Part shown: positions 49,641-59,619 of the stretch, piece by piece
Layout of the letters: each line of letters opens with the position of its first letter
Numbering within the stretch: position 1 is the stretch's first letter
DNA from: Pseudevernia furfuracea
Lineage: Eukaryota; Ascomycota; Lecanoromycetes; Lecanorales; Parmeliaceae
Assembly: GCA_022315425.1 (NCBI GenBank)
Contig: JAIUPT010000039.1
Coordinates: 62,001 to 126,000 of the forward strand
Length of the DNA: 64,000 nt
Direction: 5' to 3'
Notes under the pieces: model-generated
Seen by the model: only the letters and a program-made list of their open reading frames with translations
The model's database searches: none
What the model was told of the DNA's origin: nothing
Made by a program: the position numbers and the translations under genes

Positions 49641-49969
49641 AGAAGTTATGAGACGCTTTCGAAAAATTAAAGAAGCGAAGACGAAGAGCACGATAAATAC
49701 ATAAAAGATAATATCTCGAAGAGTAATGATTTTAAAATTGCTCGAAGATATCGTAATAAAAAAAGATATTTAAAGATTAAAGAGAATTGAAAAAACATAA
49801 CTTATAAGCAGCGCGAAGTATATCTATCATATCTAACTCGAAGATCAAACGCATTAAAGATGTCGACGTAAGATTAGATTACTTCGTCTCTTATATTATC
49901 TCTTCTTCGTTCACTCAATTTCTTTTGTTATTATTCTTATTCTCGTTCTTCTTCTCCTCGTCGTTCGTG

Positions 49970-50235
49970 TTAGACTAACTTATATAATATAAATATATAT
50001 AAGACAGACTAGAGTTGTGTAGCAATGTGAACTTAGCGAAGATATATATATTGCGTATAGTATATTCAATAGTAAGACTAATTCTTAAGGAAGAAAAATG
50101 GGAAACTTCGAAGCATGGCCCTCTTAAGCTTCTCACGTCAAGGATCCGCTTAACATGCGTATGTCAAGCGATTCGATTACGCTCGGTAACTCTCGAGCTC
50201 ATGCGACAGCTATTCTCTTGATCCCGCTGCTAACA
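49970..50235 (-). mobile_element. Solo LTR of the gypsy A/B family
   Basis: 266 bp, TGTTAGACTAAC...CCCGCTGCTAACA, with perfect 5-bp TSD GTTCG (49965-49969 and 50236-50240). The empty site is visible in gypsy A near 29405-29410. It is less RIPed than the LTRs of A and B, so it is younger or escaped mutation. Confidence 0.92.
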
Positions 50236-50240
50236 GTTCG

Positions 50241-50547
50241 CATTAACTCTCTGAATAATGATATTCACATTTAATTTCTTTAACTTTCTAGCTCTAGCAG
50301 CGATGGAACTGGAGAGAGAGACGACGAGAGACGTAGAAAAGGCGAAGACTTCGCCGAGAAAAGACGACTCGAAGACGTCAACCTCGTCGACGAAGATCTC
50401 GTCCTTATCGTTATTATCATCATCAATCTCGTGATTGTAATTGCTGCGATTACTGCTACTGCTACTGCTGCTGCTGAGACCGTCGTTGACGTCGTTCTTC
50501 ATCGACGAGAGAGAATCGTTAGGTCTCGAAGACGTCTTTAAGTTCAT
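50241..50547 (-). pseudogene. Opposite-strand ORF of gypsy B
   Basis: On the strand opposite to B's genes, MNLKTSSRPNDSLSSMKNDV opens a frame of 102 codons up to the solo-LTR insertion. The frame continues upstream (to about 50770) if Trp-derived stops are allowed, and resumes beyond the solo LTR. It has a poly-Ser tract, an acidic Asp/Glu segment (EIFVDEVDVFESSF) and the block ARKLKKLNVNIII shared with A. Composition is less AT-rich than the matching part of A. No known domain was recognised. Confidence 0.6.
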
Positions 50548-51743
50548 GAGAGATAGATCTATCTAGCGAATCGTTAGCGCAGCTGTCACGTGCTCGAAAC
50601 GTTTATTAAACGTGAGAAAAATATATTCTCAATCAAAGAACATCGTAGATGCTCTTTAAAATCGTATTAATTCGTCGAAGCGACTTGACTTAATTTAACT
50701 AAATCATTAATGCGTTCGACTTTTTCTTTTTCTTAAGACGATTTTAAACTCGCTTATAATAAGATAATTTAATATCGAAGAATTTCACGTAGATAGTCAA
50801 AAACGGCTCGCTAACATATTATAAATGCTTATACACTTATTCGCAGCGAATAATGCGCTCGCGATAAACGCGACGTCGTAATAAATTATTCGTTAGATAT
50901 CTAATCTCTCACGTAAAGAGAATCTTAAATTGAGATCAGCAGACGCTTTAACTATGTTTAAATTATAAACTATATATGTTTACGTACGAACTCATAATCG
51001 ATTCATAGATCGACGCAGTGAGCGTACTTTCGTAACATTTCTTTTATCTTCGCGAAGATAATATTATAACTATTCGAGATATGTTAATTCGTTATTCGAA
51101 GATAACGACAATAGAAGTTCTTAATTAACGTCTTTACTCGCACGAAGAATCGATTAATAATATTATAAGAATAAAGTTATAAACGTGTTAAAAACGCACG
51201 CGAAATTACGATTAATTTAATTTATCGCAGAACGAAAGAGAACGTAAATTAAGAAATTAATCATCGAAAAGATTTAAGTAGTTATAATCAAATAAATAAT
51301 ACGATAATATTTAGTGTAAGTGTAAAGAATATAATGTTTACGTTTAATAACTGTGAATTTAAAAAAAAAAGAATATGTTTTACTGAAAGCAAAAGTTTAA
51401 AAAAATAAACTTATATATAACTTACGACTAGCGTATAGCAATTATTTACGTCGCGTATTTATAACGACGACGACGCGATAGCGTAACTCACGATCTAAAT
51501 AATAAAAAATATTAATAACGTCAATAAACTTCACGTCGTCTACGACTTTACGAACATTTTTATTTTTATACGCAAGACGTAGAGATATCATAGTCTACGC
51601 ATTTCAAATTGAGATTTATAATATCAGCGCGAAGCTAATCTAAAAGAACTCTTTTTCTTATATCTTCTCTGAGATTTGAAGGGTTTTAATAAGTCTATTT
51701 AAAGTAATAAATTCGAGAACGAATTCTTGAAGAGAGAAGATCA

Positions 51744-51996
51744 TATTAGCAGCGAGTTCAAGAGAATAGCTATCGTATAAGCTCGAGAATTATCGAGCGT
51801 AATCGAATCGCTTGATATACGCATATCAAGCGAATTCTTGACGTGAGAAGCTTAAGAGAGTTATGTCTCGAAGTTTCTCATTTTTCTATCTTAAGAATTA
51901 ATCTTACTATTAGATATACTATACGTAATATATATATCTTTGCTAAGTTCACATTGTTATATAATTCTAGCCTGTCTTATATATATTTATATTATA
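51744..51996 (+). repeat. Gypsy B 3' LTR, left part
   Basis: 253 of 268 bp. The remaining 15 bp are at 57306-57320, beyond the Helitron. Confidence 0.88.
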
Positions 51997-52067
51997 CAAG
52001 TATAGACTCATGAATTAAATTCATGATTCTAAGGCAAAAATTAGATTGCTTGCGACGCATGCTCTAA

Positions 52068-52231
52068 TCCTAAGTCAAATTCAAATCGAACTCTAATTTG
52101 CCAACTATGCGACATTCGACTATTTGTCAACTATATAATATTTGACTATGTCTACCGCTGCAAAACCAAGTGAAAGCTCTAACCCTAAGTTCAACTGGAC
52201 TCTGATTTGTAACTATGCGACATTCGACTTC
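52068..52231. repeat. Two imperfect direct repeats near the Helitron 3' end
   Basis: Units at about 52068-52125 and 52177-52231 share CTCTAAYCCTAAGTY...AACTATGCGACATTCGACT. Subterminal repeats of this sort are frequent in Helitrons. No function can be assigned. Confidence 0.5.
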
Positions 52232-52299
52232 TTTTACTGCTATCTATTATTCAGTTGTTATCGAAAGAAGAACCTATCGAATCACTTTGTTTCTTATAC

Positions 52300-55200
52300 A
52301 CCTCGTCGGTGCACTTGATTGCTTTCTTGATAGATCGCCTGGGATAACAATGGACAGCCCGACCTTGCTGATGACTCGACTGAGGGTCACATATAGCTAG
52401 TCATGAGCGAAGACCTCGAGGTGTAGATATAAGTCGACGTGCTATAAGGATTAATCTTACGACTTATTAATGATCATACTGAAGGCCAGACGAATAGAGA
52501 ACTGAACACGTCGAAATGAAGCATATAGACTGTTTGAATCGAGTGAAGCGAGAGAGATGCGAGGTATATAGTGTCGTTTATCGTCATGCTCGCCTTCTAA
52601 AATACGACAATCGAGTATCTTAAACTCAATACTCTTGACTTGTAGACGTGTTTCATTGCATAGACCCTGAGTAGACTTTAAATTCCTCAGTAACATAATC
52701 ACACAGTTCACTTTTAACTTCAGATGATGCGATGAAAGCGAGACTGATTCGAAAATATTTATCGTTTCGATAGACAGAAGGAAGCTATCTTCCTCATTAA
52801 CAACTTTATTTCGACTATTGTAGACGATCTTGATCTTAGAAAACTTGATAAGAACTTAACTATTAAATCGAGCGACGTTCTTATTAAGGGTGCAAAGAAT
52901 GACTCTGAACGTGTAGAACTTAGCTATTCGATGAGAATCAAGATCATCGTAGATAGTATCAATTAGTGCAGTAATGAAGTCACTCGATAGTTAGTCAACA
53001 GCTCAATCGACTGTCTCTCGTCCTTCGGTGCTTGATGAGATATCGTTATCTATATTCAAAAGACTCTAAGCAAAAGTCTCCATGTCAGTGCGACCTTGAT
53101 TAGTCAAATTGAGATTCCGCAGTCTCATGTTTTCTGTTAGTCTAAGAATTCTAATGCGACCTCAGAGATAGAACGCCCTCAGCGTAGATCGAGCGAGACG
53201 ATCTAACTTAACGCTCTTAACGACTGAAAGAATTTGACGAAAGTCATCGCAGAAGCATATAACTATTTCATCAAAGAGAGCAGTATTACTTCGAACGTCT
53301 TGAAGCATACGATCAACGATCTCAATATCGAAGCGATTTTGTATAGAAATTTCGTCTCAAAAGATCAACTCGATGATTAGAAATAACTCAGCGAGGTCGA
53401 ACGTCTTTGACACTGCGCAAGAAGACTGAGCAGTAACATTTAGAGATATCTTAAAGCGAGAATAAACGATGCGTTCACTTTAAAGAAGAATAACGACGAT
53501 GTCAGAAGAGATTATAGTAATAGTTATCTTGAACTCGTCTCGAACTCTACGCAACACGATGTTTTGAAGCATGATCTTGTCGATATTATTATAGTCATTT
53601 AGAAAGAAGAGTTGATCATTTCTATTAGAAACGGCGTTTCAAATCGCCTCCGCAGCAGCGATTTGATCGACATTGAGAGTCGTTCACATCTCATTTCAAG
53701 TATCAATTTAATAGCTCTGTTTCTCGCGGAGAAGTCTATTACGATCGTTGTTATGATACTTCTCGTAGTGTTGCTGTACTACTAATAGACCGAAATCGGC
53801 TAGACTAATATCTCTTATAAAGCTGATGTTGTTTTCCTTCAGACGAATTTGAATCAAATGAAGACAGAAGTCTTAGAGATTAGAATTAGAGTTAGTGACG
53901 CGTGTAGAGCCACCTCTGCCGATTCGACTCGTTACTCGTAGAGACTATTCGTCAGACCTGAGCTATTCGTCAGACCTGATTCGTCGAACATGAAGACTTT
54001 CTCTTATTGCATAACTAATATTCGAGATATTATAGTGTCAGAACGATTCGTCGAATAAGAAGATGAGAGAATAGCGTAATAACATGTAGACTAAATATCA
54101 ATATAAAACACTATATCTCTCATCACTCTAAGTCTCTATCAACACGTCTTTAGCCACAGATACACTCAGAGAGTTATTCGCATCACCTTTTTATGCAATA
54201 GTAATCTTATTCGAAATAGAGCGATTATAGATTCGTGCATTATGATGATTCGAGTTTTCGTGAAGCAGCTTATAGTTCTAAATGTTGATCTCGTTTATCA
54301 GTCTATCACTCGTAGACTTGAGAAATTAAATGTATAAATTGATATCTCTCAGATGTCTAGCGATTTTGCGATGAAGAGGTTGACTGATATTCTCGTTGAA
54401 GTCGTATCTAGGCGTGTTTATTAGCACTAAAAGAAGCATCGAAAGAAGATCATATCGATATGTAGTCTATTTCTAAGTGTTATTCATAATGTAGATTTAA
54501 TCAAATGTCGACTTTTCACCCTCAGACGGCGTCAGAACGAGCATATAAGTGATAATTGCTCTCTGAACTTTGCACGTATATAATGCAATAGTATAATTTA
54601 TAGTAATCTAGTGTGAGATCATAAAGACGACATTATTGTATTGAACGCTGTGACGACGAAATTCCTTACAGTCGTTCGTGAGGGTAATCGTTTCTAGTTT
54701 CAAAGAGTGTAAAATCTTATTTATAGTATCCTCGTTCTGGTTCACTGAGTTCACTGAGTCGTTTACACGCGTTTCAAAGATCGGATCGTTCTCCTTAGAC
54801 TGATCTTTCTCAATAACTGTTTTAGACTCAGCGATCTCGATGTTTCCCTTGTCACAGCATCACCTCTTAGTCTTATTCTTAAAGAACGCGACGCCGCAAC
54901 GATTACAAATGACATTTATAAGATTCAAATAGTGACGCTCCGATTCTTTCGTGTAAGAATATTATATAATATAGCGTCGAAGCCGTGCTGAAGACTGCGA
55001 GAGATTTAAGTAAGAACTGAAAGATAATAGATCGTCTAAAAGCTCTATATCTTCAAAGAAGTTATTCGATATGTCTTTCAGCGATTCTTCTATAGAATCT
55101 ACATCAAGTGCTTCTTTATTGACTTCTTGATTCTCTGTAGAAGAATGTGACGCGTCTTGAGAGATTTGAAAAGGGGGCGACGAGAACGCGTCTGAGGCTG

Positions 55201-55396
55201 AAATACTGACTTGAAAAGAGAACATAGGTGAACTCGAGGGCTGCGAGTTCGTTCGAGACCTTTTGAAAGATCTTTCACGCTTGTTATGAGGTGTGATAAC
55301 TAATCTTTTATCTCGATTGTCGACGATATTATATTCGCTTAGAGATCGTCTAAACGCGTCAGTGAAAGCGTTAAAATAGAGCAGAAAGCGAAGCAT
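52300..55396 (-). pseudogene. Helitron RepHel remnant (PIF1-like helicase)
   Basis: The best part is the helicase C-terminus at 52711-52457: MLLRNLKSTQGLCNETRL, HYIPRISLASL and RRVQFSIRLAFSMIINKS, followed by LYLHLEVFAH and LYVTLSRVIS toward 52360. These are the conserved blocks of Helitron PIF1 helicases. Further upstream, ISLNVTAQSSCAVSKTFDLAEL, DEISIQNRFDIEIVDRMLQDVRS and FCDDFRQILSVVK are readable with stops between them. The Walker A Gly-Lys-Thr is degraded. An N-terminal open frame at 55396-54962 is Ser-rich. No clear HUH replication motif could be read. Confidence 0.78.
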
Positions 55397-55822
55397 TATA
55401 TCTTAACGACTTAATAATATATGAAGTTAGAATATCGACGACGAATAAGTTTATAATAAAGTGATGAAAGAATAATAATAAAAAGAAGAAATAAGCGAAT
55501 CAACAATGAATTGATGTCAAGACTCGTTAAGACTCTGAGTAAGCGACTAGACAGTGATATTGAAATCCTACTTTACTCTATCAATAGTAGATCGAATTTG
55601 ATAATTCTTATAGCGTTGAAATGCGCAAGTTGAGCTATATAATTGACGAAAATTTAAAGATATTATACTTGAAGAGAATAGAGTGTCTGAAGTTACAAAA
55701 AGATAACACTCATTTTTTTGATGAGGGTCTTCGAAAGATCTAAAAGACGCTATACGAACGCTAATCGAAGAAGGAAATCAGATAGAATTTATCATTAACT
55801 GCACATACAAATTTAAGATATT

Positions 55823-57260
55823 TGTCAGGGAACGAGGCTTGGTAAGAGGAATCTCATTCTCTATGGCTAGGACTAAGGTAAAGGCCAAGACGAAAGATGA
55901 GGAAACCAGAAAGAATGTGGGCATCGCCAGATCCTTAAGGGATTCAGGGGTTGTCGCCTGTCGGCTATCGCATAGCTGACTAGGCTGATAACTTGACTGA
56001 TGTCACATCATGACAGTAGCTCCCTCTTCGAAGGCTGAGCTCCCGCGAAGCAGAACAAGACAAGACGAGGCGAAGACGAGGGTAAAGACGAGGGCGAAGA
56101 CGAGGACGAAGGCGAGACAAAGGCGAGACGAAACCCGAAATTTTTTTGGCGTCGAGACGTGTATCTTCTTGATAGGTGTGCCCTCTTGGGCAGAAGACAT
56201 TCCCTTCTCCCTAGAGACATTCCCTTCTCTGCACCTATTGTAGATGCTCTACATTATGTAATGCTCTCCTCTTGTCGAGCACGGGAGACATTCCCTTCTC
56301 CCTACATACATACATGGTCCCTCCCCAGTATGGCTGGTCCCCAGCCATAAGATAAGAATCCCCCCCTCTTTCAAAAATTTTGCCGAATTTTATAGAAAAG
56401 GTGGATTTTCAGGGGTATTATAGGCGGAAACAGAGGATATTGACGAGAATAGGAGGGCGAGGCGGAGACTTAATACGAAAGTCATGGCGAGGTGGAGAAG
56501 AATGGGAGGACGAGGCATGAAAGGATAAGATCGAGACTTTGACGAGGGCTGGCATTTGGCCCAGAGCGAGACTTGACGGGGCGAGAAAGACTTGGCGAGA
56601 TCTGAAAGCGAGATTACGTAGTCACAGTTGAACTGCTGCAACATACGATAGTCGAACTGGATCAGGCGAGAGGTCGGAGCGGAGGCACGGAAGGCGAGGC
56701 ACGGACGGGAGGATGAGACTGGCATCTGACCAGGACCAGAAGGATGAGGTGTGCAGTTTACTGTCTTGCTGAACGAGAGACGCGGAAGGCGAGGCGCGGA
56801 AGGCGAGACACGGATGCAGTTTACTGTCGTGCTGGACGAGAGACGCGGAAGGCGAGGCACGGAAGGCGAGGCACGGAAGGTGAGACACGAAATGCTCAAT
56901 AAAGAGATCGAATCGTTGGCGGGACTGGGTTTTCAAGACCTAAAGGATTCCAGCATCAAGACCTGGAGAAAGGATACCAGCGTCGAGACCTGAAAGGATT
57001 TCAGCATCTTGCGAGGTTTGGTTTTCTACGCGTAGAAGCGTTAAACCGGTTGTTCGATCTTTCGTAATGTCAGGGAACGAGGCTTGGTAAGAGGAATCTC
57101 ATTCTCTATGGCTAGGACTAAGGTAAAGGCCAAGACGAAAGATGAGGAAACCAGAAAGAATGTGGGCATCGCCAGATCCTTAAGGGATTCAGGGGTTGTC
57201 GCCTGTCGGCTATCGCATAGCTGACTAGGCTGGTGACTTGACTGGTGTCACACCATGACA
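55823..57260 (-). mobile_element. Small non-autonomous LTR element (TRIM-like) in the Helitron
   Basis: Two 193-bp LTRs at 55823-56015 and 57068-57260 (TGTCAGGG...CATGACA) differ at 4 positions, all A or T in the left copy. On the minus strand a polypurine tract (GAAGAGGGAGC, 56017-56030) sits by the LTR at 56015, which suggests minus orientation. The 1.05-kb interior has no pol and is made of G/A-rich repeats. No clean 5-bp TSD was found: the left flank is ATATT, and ATATT occurs 3 bp beyond the right LTR. Confidence 0.8.
56745..56890. repeat. Tandem repeats in the TRIM interior
   Basis: Two adjacent units of about 65-70 bp start TGCAGTTTACTGTC (56750 and 56816). Each contains several GGAAGGCGAGGCAC sub-repeats. 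Related GACGAGGGCGAAGACGAG repeats lie at 56062-56125. Confidence 0.65.
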
Positions 57261-57325
57261 CACATATTTTAGCTTAGCCCTACCTTATTCTTTTATATAT
57301 ACTAATAAGTTAGTCTAACATATAT

Positions 57326-57562
57326 ATAAGACAGACTAGAATTGTATAGCAATGTGAACTTAGCGAAGATATATATATTACGTATAGTATATCTAATAGT
57401 AAGACTAATTCTTAAGAAAGAAAAATAAGAAACTTCGAAACATGATTCTCTTAAGCTTCTCACGTCAAGAATTCGCTTGATATGCGTATGTCAAGCGATT
57501 CGATTACGCTCGATAATTCTCGAGCTTATATAATAGCTGTTCTCTTGATCCCGCTGCTAATA
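57326..57562 (-). repeat. Gypsy A 5' LTR, right part
   Basis: 237 bp of A's 5' LTR left on the far side of element B. It ends CTGCTAATA and is followed by TSD GTTCG. Confidence 0.88.
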
Positions 57563-57949
57563 GTTCGTTAATAATTTAATTAAGCAAAGACTATAATAGA
57601 GATCAAAGATATCAAATATATTCTTATCATTATACGAGAAGTTTATGTCTATATCGATTTTAATCTTTCACTTAACGCAGCTCAGCTGAAAGAGTTCAAG
57701 AAGAACATTATTAATACTCGTCTTATTATCTTATAAGATCTCGACGAGTTTAGTTAAAAAGATGTGAAAAAAATAATAAACATTAAGATAATATAAAAAC
57801 ATCTTTAAATTAAATTCAAGAACAAACGATCTACGACTAATTTGATAATTCTACGAGACTTAACAAACTATATTTTTTCGAAGATTATTTCTAAGATCTA
57901 ACGTGATATCAAGAATAAAAAACGTCATTTAAGAGAGATTAATTCTAAC

Positions 57950-58217
57950 TGTTAGCAGCGGGCTCAAGAGAACAGCTGTCGTATGAGCTCGAGAATTACC
58001 GAGTGTAATCGAATCGCTTGATATACGCATGTCAAGCGGATTCTTGACGTGAGAAGCTTAAGAGGGTCATGTCTCGAAGTTTCTCATTTTTCTTTCTTAA
58101 GAATTAGTCTTACTATTAGATATACTATACGCAATATATATATCTTCGCTAAGTTCATATTGCTACACAATTCTAGTCTGTCTTATATATATCTATATTA
58201 TATAAGTCAGTCTAACA
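57950..58217 (+). mobile_element. Solo LTR of the gypsy A/B family inside E1
   Basis: 268 bp, TGTTAGCAGCGGG...CAGTCTAACA, in plus orientation. The flanks (CTAAC and TCAAG) do not match, so the TSD is lost, or this LTR results from recombination between different insertions. A TCAAGAAT string occurs at 57909, 41 bp left of the LTR. Confidence 0.82.
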
Positions 58218-58881
58218 TCAAGAATCATATTTATATCGCTATTAACGATATCAACGACTCGTTCGATTCTTAATTCACGTATACGATCTACGAAGCACTA
58301 TTCAAAAGGGACTCGAACTCGATAAAAGAAAAGAAGATTATAATCTTCGTTGTTACTGCTGAGAAAGAAATTTCAACTATAAGAGAATTATTATCATAAA
58401 CGAGAGCACGTATAAAAGCTCTTCGAGAAGATACAGCAATAACGATATCTCAATTAAATATTTTATAAAATTTCGATCTTATTATAAAACTACTACGATC
58501 AAAGACAGAGAATACTTAATTAAAGAGAGTGATTTCTAAGTAGAGAAAGTCATTAAACTGAACACTTTAAATTAGAAGAAGCACTGTGCGAAATACTCGT
58601 CTAATATCTTCGAAATCGCTTAAATCCTTCAGAAATGATATCAGACTTATTGATAAGCCCTCTATCTCACTATTCTATATACGCCTTTTTTTATTAATCT
58701 AATATCAAATTCTTTAACTCAAAACTTAAAGATCTCTTTCTCGACAATTACTTCATCAATTCTCATTATTAACGAATTCGAAAGATCGTCTATATAGTTA
58801 TTATCTTCGAGTCATATTCTTATGCGATTTTGATGTTACTATCGTTATTGTTGACGTGACTAGATGCTGTTTGAGAGGGAG

Positions 58882-59015
58882 TGTTGAAAATAGTGACAAA
58901 TAGCCCTATGACACTAGTGGCTTGACACTCCGCCCACTCCATGTATTCTACCTCCCTACATAGACATAGAACCAGTTCACTCAAGATCAGTGTCTTAGAC
59001 CTACATTATTCAACA
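58882..59015 (+). repeat. E1 3' LTR
   Basis: 134 bp, starts TGTTGA and ends CAACA. It is followed by TSD TAAAG and preceded by the polypurine tract. Confidence 0.9.
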
Positions 59016-59176
59016 TAAAGTGCACTTCCGGGTAGATACGAGTACCTAAGGTAGCCTTCTTTCTAGTACGCTTTCTTGGCAACCGCTTCGCGCTTCCGAG
59101 GTTTTATGAACACGGTCTCGCACGGTGAACCTTTACAGTACTGATTTTGATCATTACTCTACTGCCAGCCATCTCC

Positions 59177-59555
59177 ATGAGACCATCAGTGCGACTTCTA
59201 CAATCGAAAGTCCTTCTTACTCTTTTCACCCGAGAAAATTGCTCACTCTGCGACACGGCAAAATCAGTAATCCAGAATATGAGAATTAAGAGGAAATTCG
59301 AATATCTCCAAGTGGATGTCATGGCTTCTGATCAACAGCAATGGAAGTGTCTTTACGAGTTTGATGCTCCTGTGGTAGGCGTTACCCTCTTTAGAAATGA
59401 GGCGCAGCTGAACCCGAGGGCCGAAGCTCCACGTTCAACGCGTTTTCCCGCTCAACACAAAAATTCCTTCTCCAAAAAAGCCCCTCAAGCTGATGCATCG
59501 CTTTGACGAAAGAGAGGTGGCAGAGCTCATCGATGAAGCCGAGGGAAAATCATAG
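59177..59555 (+). CDS. Glutaredoxin-like protein (Glrx-like/DUF836 family), two exons
   Basis: Exons 59177-59374 and 59427-59555 (52-nt intron, branch CTGAAC) join to 108 aa. The thioredoxin-fold start VLLTLFTRENCSLCDTAKSV carries the CSLC redox motif, then FEYLQVDVM and EFDAPV-LHVQRVF span the intron, and the C-terminal LMHRFDEREVAELIDEAE completes the family pattern. A short open extension begins at ATG 59147, but homologues begin MRPSxRLLQ, so 59177 was preferred. The role is presumed thiol-redox; yeast relatives are uncharacterised. Only about 160 bp separate this start from the transposon pile. Confidence 0.88.
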
Positions 59556-59619
59556 ATCCGTTATCCGCTGCGCAATTCAGGGCAAATAAATACATCGCCT
59601 GTGCCCTCATCGAGCAAGG

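Larger units (their letters stand above)
51997..57305 (-). mobile_element. Helitron inserted in gypsy B 3' LTR
   Basis: The LTR is interrupted precisely between an A and a T (minus strand ACTTA^TATAATA) without target duplication, the Helitron rule. On the minus strand the element ends with a near-perfect hairpin (CATGAATT/AATTCATG, 52010-52026), then 9 nt and the end CTTG; canonical Helitrons end CTRR. The 5' end reads TTAGTATATA, where TC is expected and TT could be its RIP product. The coding remnant at 55396-52300 is a PIF1-type helicase. A TRIM-like LTR element is nested at 55823-57260. Confidence 0.8.
44151..57320 (+). mobile_element. Gypsy B: second copy of A's family, inserted head to head in A's 5' LTR
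   Basis: The 5' LTR is 44151-44418 (268 bp, TGTTAGCAGCGGG...TCTAACA). The 3' LTR is 51744-51996 plus 57306-57320 (also 268 bp), split by a Helitron. TSD TATAT (44146-44150 and 57321-57325) restores A's LTR exactly. A polypurine tract (GAAGAGAGAAGATCA) precedes the 3' LTR. The interior matches A in inverted orientation, including the extra region between pol and the 3' LTR, and lacks element D. A solo LTR (49970-50235) lies inside. Confidence 0.9.
27616..57562 (-). mobile_element. Gypsy A: Ty3/gypsy chromovirus on the minus strand, split by insertions
   Basis: The 3' LTR is 27616-27883 (268 bp). The 5' LTR is cut in two by element B: 44120-44150 plus 57326-57562, together again 268 bp. TSD GTTCG lies at 27611-27615 and 57563-57567. 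The interior is 27884-34652 and 43795-44119, separated by element D. Gag lies near 34227-33871, RT near 33028-32264 and the integrase C-terminal/chromodomain region near 30100-29740. Between the end of pol and the 3' LTR lies an extra 1.8 kb carrying an opposite-strand ORF. The whole element is strongly AT- and TA-enriched. Confidence 0.88.
27101..59015 (+). mobile_element. E1: host LTR element of the nest, copia-like, apparently non-autonomous
   Basis: The 134-bp LTRs at 27101-27234 and 58882-59015 differ at only 5 positions. The right one reads TGTTGA...CAACA. TSD is TAAAG: right copy 59016-59020, left copy 21280-21284 now displaced by E2. A PBS complementary to tRNA-Met (GGTTATAAGCCCGAC, 27235) follows the left LTR, and a polypurine tract (GAGAGGGAG, 58873-58881) precedes the right one. 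Without nested insertions only about 1.4 kb of interior remains (27235-27610, 57568-57949, 58218-58881), with no recognisable RT or integrase. LTR ends resemble E2's, so it may be a deletion derivative or partner of that family, in the opposite orientation. Confidence 0.85.

Noticed and set aside
56003..56250. Overlapping Arg/Lys and Ser-rich frames on both strands
   Set aside because: They arise from GAC/GAG-rich simple repeats inside the TRIM-like element.
21286..59015. CRISPR-like or tRNA arrays in the AT-rich block
   Set aside because: All repeats resolve to LTRs, nested copies or simple repeats; no tRNA-like fold was recognised.
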